From Neptunicella plasticusilytica (GTDB taxonomy: Bacteria > Pseudomonadota > Gammaproteobacteria > Enterobacterales > Alteromonadaceae), in the NCBI RefSeq assembly GCF_047922965.1, contig NZ_CP150481.1, positions 620,001 through 684,000 of the forward strand: DNA of 64,000 nt, written 5' to 3'. A program made the position numbers and the translations under genes. Positions 61,842 through 64,000 of the stretch are shown here, piece after piece. The notes under the pieces were generated by a model that was given only the letters and a program-made list of their open reading frames with translations, was not told where the DNA came from and did not search any database. The first letter of the stretch is position 1, and each line of letters opens with the position of its first letter.

Positions 61842-62633
61842 ATGCTTAAACCACAACGTCATCACCTGATTCTGGATCTTCTCGACGAACGACGGTTGAT
61901 CACAGTGCAGGAGCTAACCAATGAGCTTTCCGCTTCCGAAGCGACAATCCGCCGCGATCTGGTAGAACTGGCAGAAGAAGGCAAGCTGAAAAAAGTTCAC
62001 GGTGGGGCTGAATGGCCGGATCAACATAAAAAACGTCGCCTGCAACACCTTGAAGGCAGTGCCTTTTTGGTCGACAAGGAACGTATGACCCGCGAGAAAC
62101 AGCTGATCGCGCGCAAGGCCGTTGAGCTGTGTGAAGATGGCGAATCCATTATTATTAATGGCGGTAGCTCCACTTATATGATGGCCGAGTATCTGGCCAA
62201 ACGCGAACTGAATATTCTGACCAACTCCTTTCCTCTGGCACTGGAGTTACTCGAAACCAGCGATAACCGCATTACCCTGCCGGGTGGTGAGCTGTACCGC
62301 AAACAAAAACTGATCCTGAGCGCTTTTGAGCACGACACCATTAAACACTATCACGGTACCAAGATGTTTATGGGCACGCCGGGTATCGGTGATTACGGGG
62401 TAATGGAGTCCGATCCTCTATTGATTAGTGCCGAACAAAAACTGATGCGGCAAGTGGATCAACTGATTGTCTTGGCCGATTCCAGCAAGCTAGGCAAGCG
62501 TTCCAACTTTATTCTTTGCCCACTGGAGGAAGTCGATATTTTGATTACCGACAGCGGCGTGGATGAGAAATACCTGCGTCTGTTTGCAGAGCACGGTGTC
62601 CAGACGATTATCGTCGATGCAGATAAAACCTGA
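61842..62633 (+). CDS. DeoR-family regulator of the rhamnose genes
   Basis: 263 residues. Helix-turn-helix (1-57) with RRLITVQELTNELSASEATIRRDL and KVHGGAE; C-terminal sugar-phosphate sensor domain with INGGSSTYMMAEYL, ILTNSFPLALELL, LPGGELYRKQK, and VLADSSKLGKRSNF. DeoR proteins usually repress until a sugar phosphate binds. Its place between rhaEW and the permease suggests that it controls both. Confidence 0.92.
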   Translation: MLKPQRHHLILDLLDERRLITVQELTNELSASEATIRRDLVELAEEGKLKKVHGGAEWPDQHKKRRLQHLEGSAFLVDKERMTREKQLIARKAVELCEDGESIIINGGSSTYMMAEYLAKRELNILTNSFPLALELLETSDNRITLPGGELYRKQKLILSAFEHDTIKHYHGTKMFMGTPGIGDYGVMESDPLLISAEQKLMRQVDQLIVLADSSKLGKRSNFILCPLEEVDILITDSGVDEKYLRLFAEHGVQTIIVDADKT

Positions 62634-62665
62634 CAATTAAAATGATAAGGGGAGTGTATTAGGGT

Positions 62666-64000
62666 ATGGGAAATCAAGAGTTTGAGCGTTCGCCGGTCAC
62701 GGCCAATCGCTTGCAACCTGCCAGGCATTTTGCCGCCAGTTATGCCGGAGAACATGTCGCCGGTACCGAGTTTGTGATTGGTGCCATGTTTGTTACCTGG
62801 GGTGTGGGCACCAGCGATATCCTGTTTGGGTTGTTGCTTGGTAACTTGTTGGCGGTATTAACCTGGGCGCTGGTATGTGCACCTATTGCGGTGAACACGC
62901 GCTTAACCTTGTATGCTTATCTGGAAAAAATTGCCGGACCGGGCACGATCAAACTTTATTCTATTGTTAACGGCGCACTGTTTTGTGTTCTGGCTGGTAC
63001 CATGATTACGGTGTCTGCCTCGGCGGTACGTATTTTGTTCGACATTCCGCCTCAAGTTAACTGGTACCCTACCAGTACCGGATTTGTTGTCGTGGCGCTG
63101 GTTGTGGGTGCTGTGGTGGTAGCCATTGCCGCTAAAGGTTTTAAACGGGTCGCCCAGTTTGCCGAAGTCTGTGCACCCTGGATGATTCTGATGTTTTTTG
63201 CAGGCGCACTCGCATTGTTACCTTTATTAGCCAGCATGACGCCCGGGATTGATTCAATCAGCAGTTTTGCTGAATTTAAAATCGCAGCCGATCAATATAT
63301 CTGGGTTGCCAGCAGTAACAGCGAGCTGGGACTTTGGCACGTTGCCGCCTTTGCCTGGGTGTGTAATTTCGCCATGCATGGCGGGCTGTCCGATATGACG
63401 GTATTACGTTTTGCGCGACGTGCCAACTACGGATACTTTTCTGCGCTGGGGATGTTTATCGGCCATTTTGCGGCCTGGATTTGCGCCGGTGTAATGGGAG
63501 CGGGCGCCGCAATATTGTTAAAAACCTCGGTGGCGGCGCTGGATGCCGGTGAAGTGGCGTATCAGGCATTAGGAGCGGCTGGCATTATTGCGGTGATCAT
63601 CGCTGGCTGGACCACATCTAATCCAACAATTTATCGTGCCGGTCTGGCATTTCAGTCGCTTAATCCCAAATGGGATCGGGTTAAGGTGACAGTGGTAACC
63701 GGTGCCGTGACGACTGTGATCGCCTGTTTTCCGTTTGTTTTTTCCAAACTGATGGATTTTGTCAGCATTATGGGGCTGATTCTGGCGCCGGTTGGTGCGG
63801 TAATAGTGACCGAACACTGGCTCTTCCCAAAACTGAATCTGACCCGTTACTGGTCATCTTATGAAAAACGTTATACCAACTGGGCAGCAGTCATAGCCTG
63901 GGGCGGCGCATTGATTGTTGCCTTGCTATGTTATTCAGCCGGAGTACACCAGTTCTTCCTGATTATTCCCAGCTGGATTGCTGCCACCCTGATGTATATC
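62666..64000 (+). CDS. NCS1-family permease, C-terminus cut by window edge
   Basis: The ATG at 62666 follows an in-frame stop at 62660 and opens a frame that runs to the window end (445 codons seen). About eleven or twelve helices. TNRLQPARHFAAS-like N-terminus, FVIGAMFVTWGVGTSDILFGLL, HVAAFAWVCNFAMHGGLSD, and GWTTSNPTIYRAGLAFQSLNP match the nucleobase:cation symporter-1 family. NCS1 members move purines, pyrimidines or related compounds, but the position after a rhamnose regulator suggests a sugar-linked or atypical cargo. It may be co-transcribed with the regulator, 32 bases away. Confidence 0.88.
   Translation, partial: MGNQEFERSPVTANRLQPARHFAASYAGEHVAGTEFVIGAMFVTWGVGTSDILFGLLLGNLLAVLTWALVCAPIAVNTRLTLYAYLEKIAGPGTIKLYSIVNGALFCVLAGTMITVSASAVRILFDIPPQVNWYPTSTGFVVVALVVGAVVVAIAAKGFKRVAQFAEVCAPWMILMFFAGALALLPLLASMTPGIDSISSFAEFKIAADQYIWVASSNSELGLWHVAAFAWVCNFAMHGGLSDMTVLRFARRANYGYFSALGMFIGHFAAWICAGVMGAGAAILLKTSVAALDAGEVAYQALGAAGIIAVIIAGWTTSNPTIYRAGLAFQSLNPKWDRVKVTVVTGAVTTVIACFPFVFSKLMDFVSIMGLILAPVGAVIVTEHWLFPKLNLTRYWSSYEKRYTNWAAVIAWGGALIVALLCYSAGVHQFFLIIPSWIAATLMYI

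Overview
The window looks like chromosomal DNA of a marine gammaproteobacterium of the Alteromonadales (Alteromonas, Shewanella and relatives). This is inferred from the gene families (RraB, YbbN/CnoX with a VEQC site, YggN/DUF2884, DUF2982, a CrsA/CrsR partner switch fused to a che cluster, a RhaI/RhaEW/DeoR rhamnose locus), from moderate G+C and from short intergenic gaps. No prophage, rRNA operon, CRISPR array or intact IS was seen. The only mobile DNA recognised is two short MITE-like elements and a repeat-rich gap.

Layout. 1-7090: a truncated DMT transporter, a periplasmic cyclophilin, exported M20 and amidohydrolase-3 hydrolases, MgsA, and an Lrp-type regulator followed by a class V PLP enzyme. 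7278-9446: a PEP-CTERM-like protein, a DUF454 membrane protein, tRNA-Leu(CAG) and YbbN/CnoX. 9514-13366: two spondin-N domain proteins divergent from an OmpR-type two-component system. 13375-15754: RraB and PlsC divergent from an HPt/HD-GYP protein. 15777-20102: a four-gene exported operon (DUF4331, Ig-like lipoprotein, TPR protein, HupE-like protein). 20216-20483: MITE-like element. 20569-23922: large MscK-type channel. 23995-25223: ECF sigma factor and anti-sigma factor. 25337-34086: DUF2238 protein, ParC, a sorbosone-dehydrogenase-like protein, a 7TMR hybrid histidine kinase, a 43-residue ORF with a DUF2982 protein, and FolE. 34087-34706: repeats and a second MITE-like element. 34707-39547: MalY-type PLP enzyme, small membrane protein, YggN, NSS transporter, MsrA. 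39914-50558: a ten-gene chemosensory and partner-switch locus. 50574-53628: acyl-CoA synthetase and an SPFH/DUF4177/ribbon-helix-helix operon. 53758-58029: MAPEG, DUF1697, a glyoxylate-type aminotransferase, an FMN 2-hydroxyacid dehydrogenase, GNAT. 58148-64000: rhamnose catabolism with its DeoR-type regulator and an NCS1 permease cut by the window end.

How parts work together. The ECF sigma gene and the DUF4331 operon, 5 kb apart, carry near-identical promoter-like sequences with the same internal spacing, so the sigma/anti-sigma pair probably controls itself and this exported operon. This is the best candidate for an undescribed system. The che locus places a CrsA/CrsR-like general-stress partner switch beside CheY-CheA-CheW-MCP-CheR-CheD-CheB, and its CheA carries four GFGFF-type motifs where a P2 domain would lie. 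The SPFH operon encodes an Arc-like repressor and has tandem TGATATCA palindromes 11 bp apart at its promoter. RhaI and RhaEW would take rhamnose towards L-lactate, and an LldD-like enzyme lies 0.6 kb beyond rhaI. No rhamnulokinase is visible.
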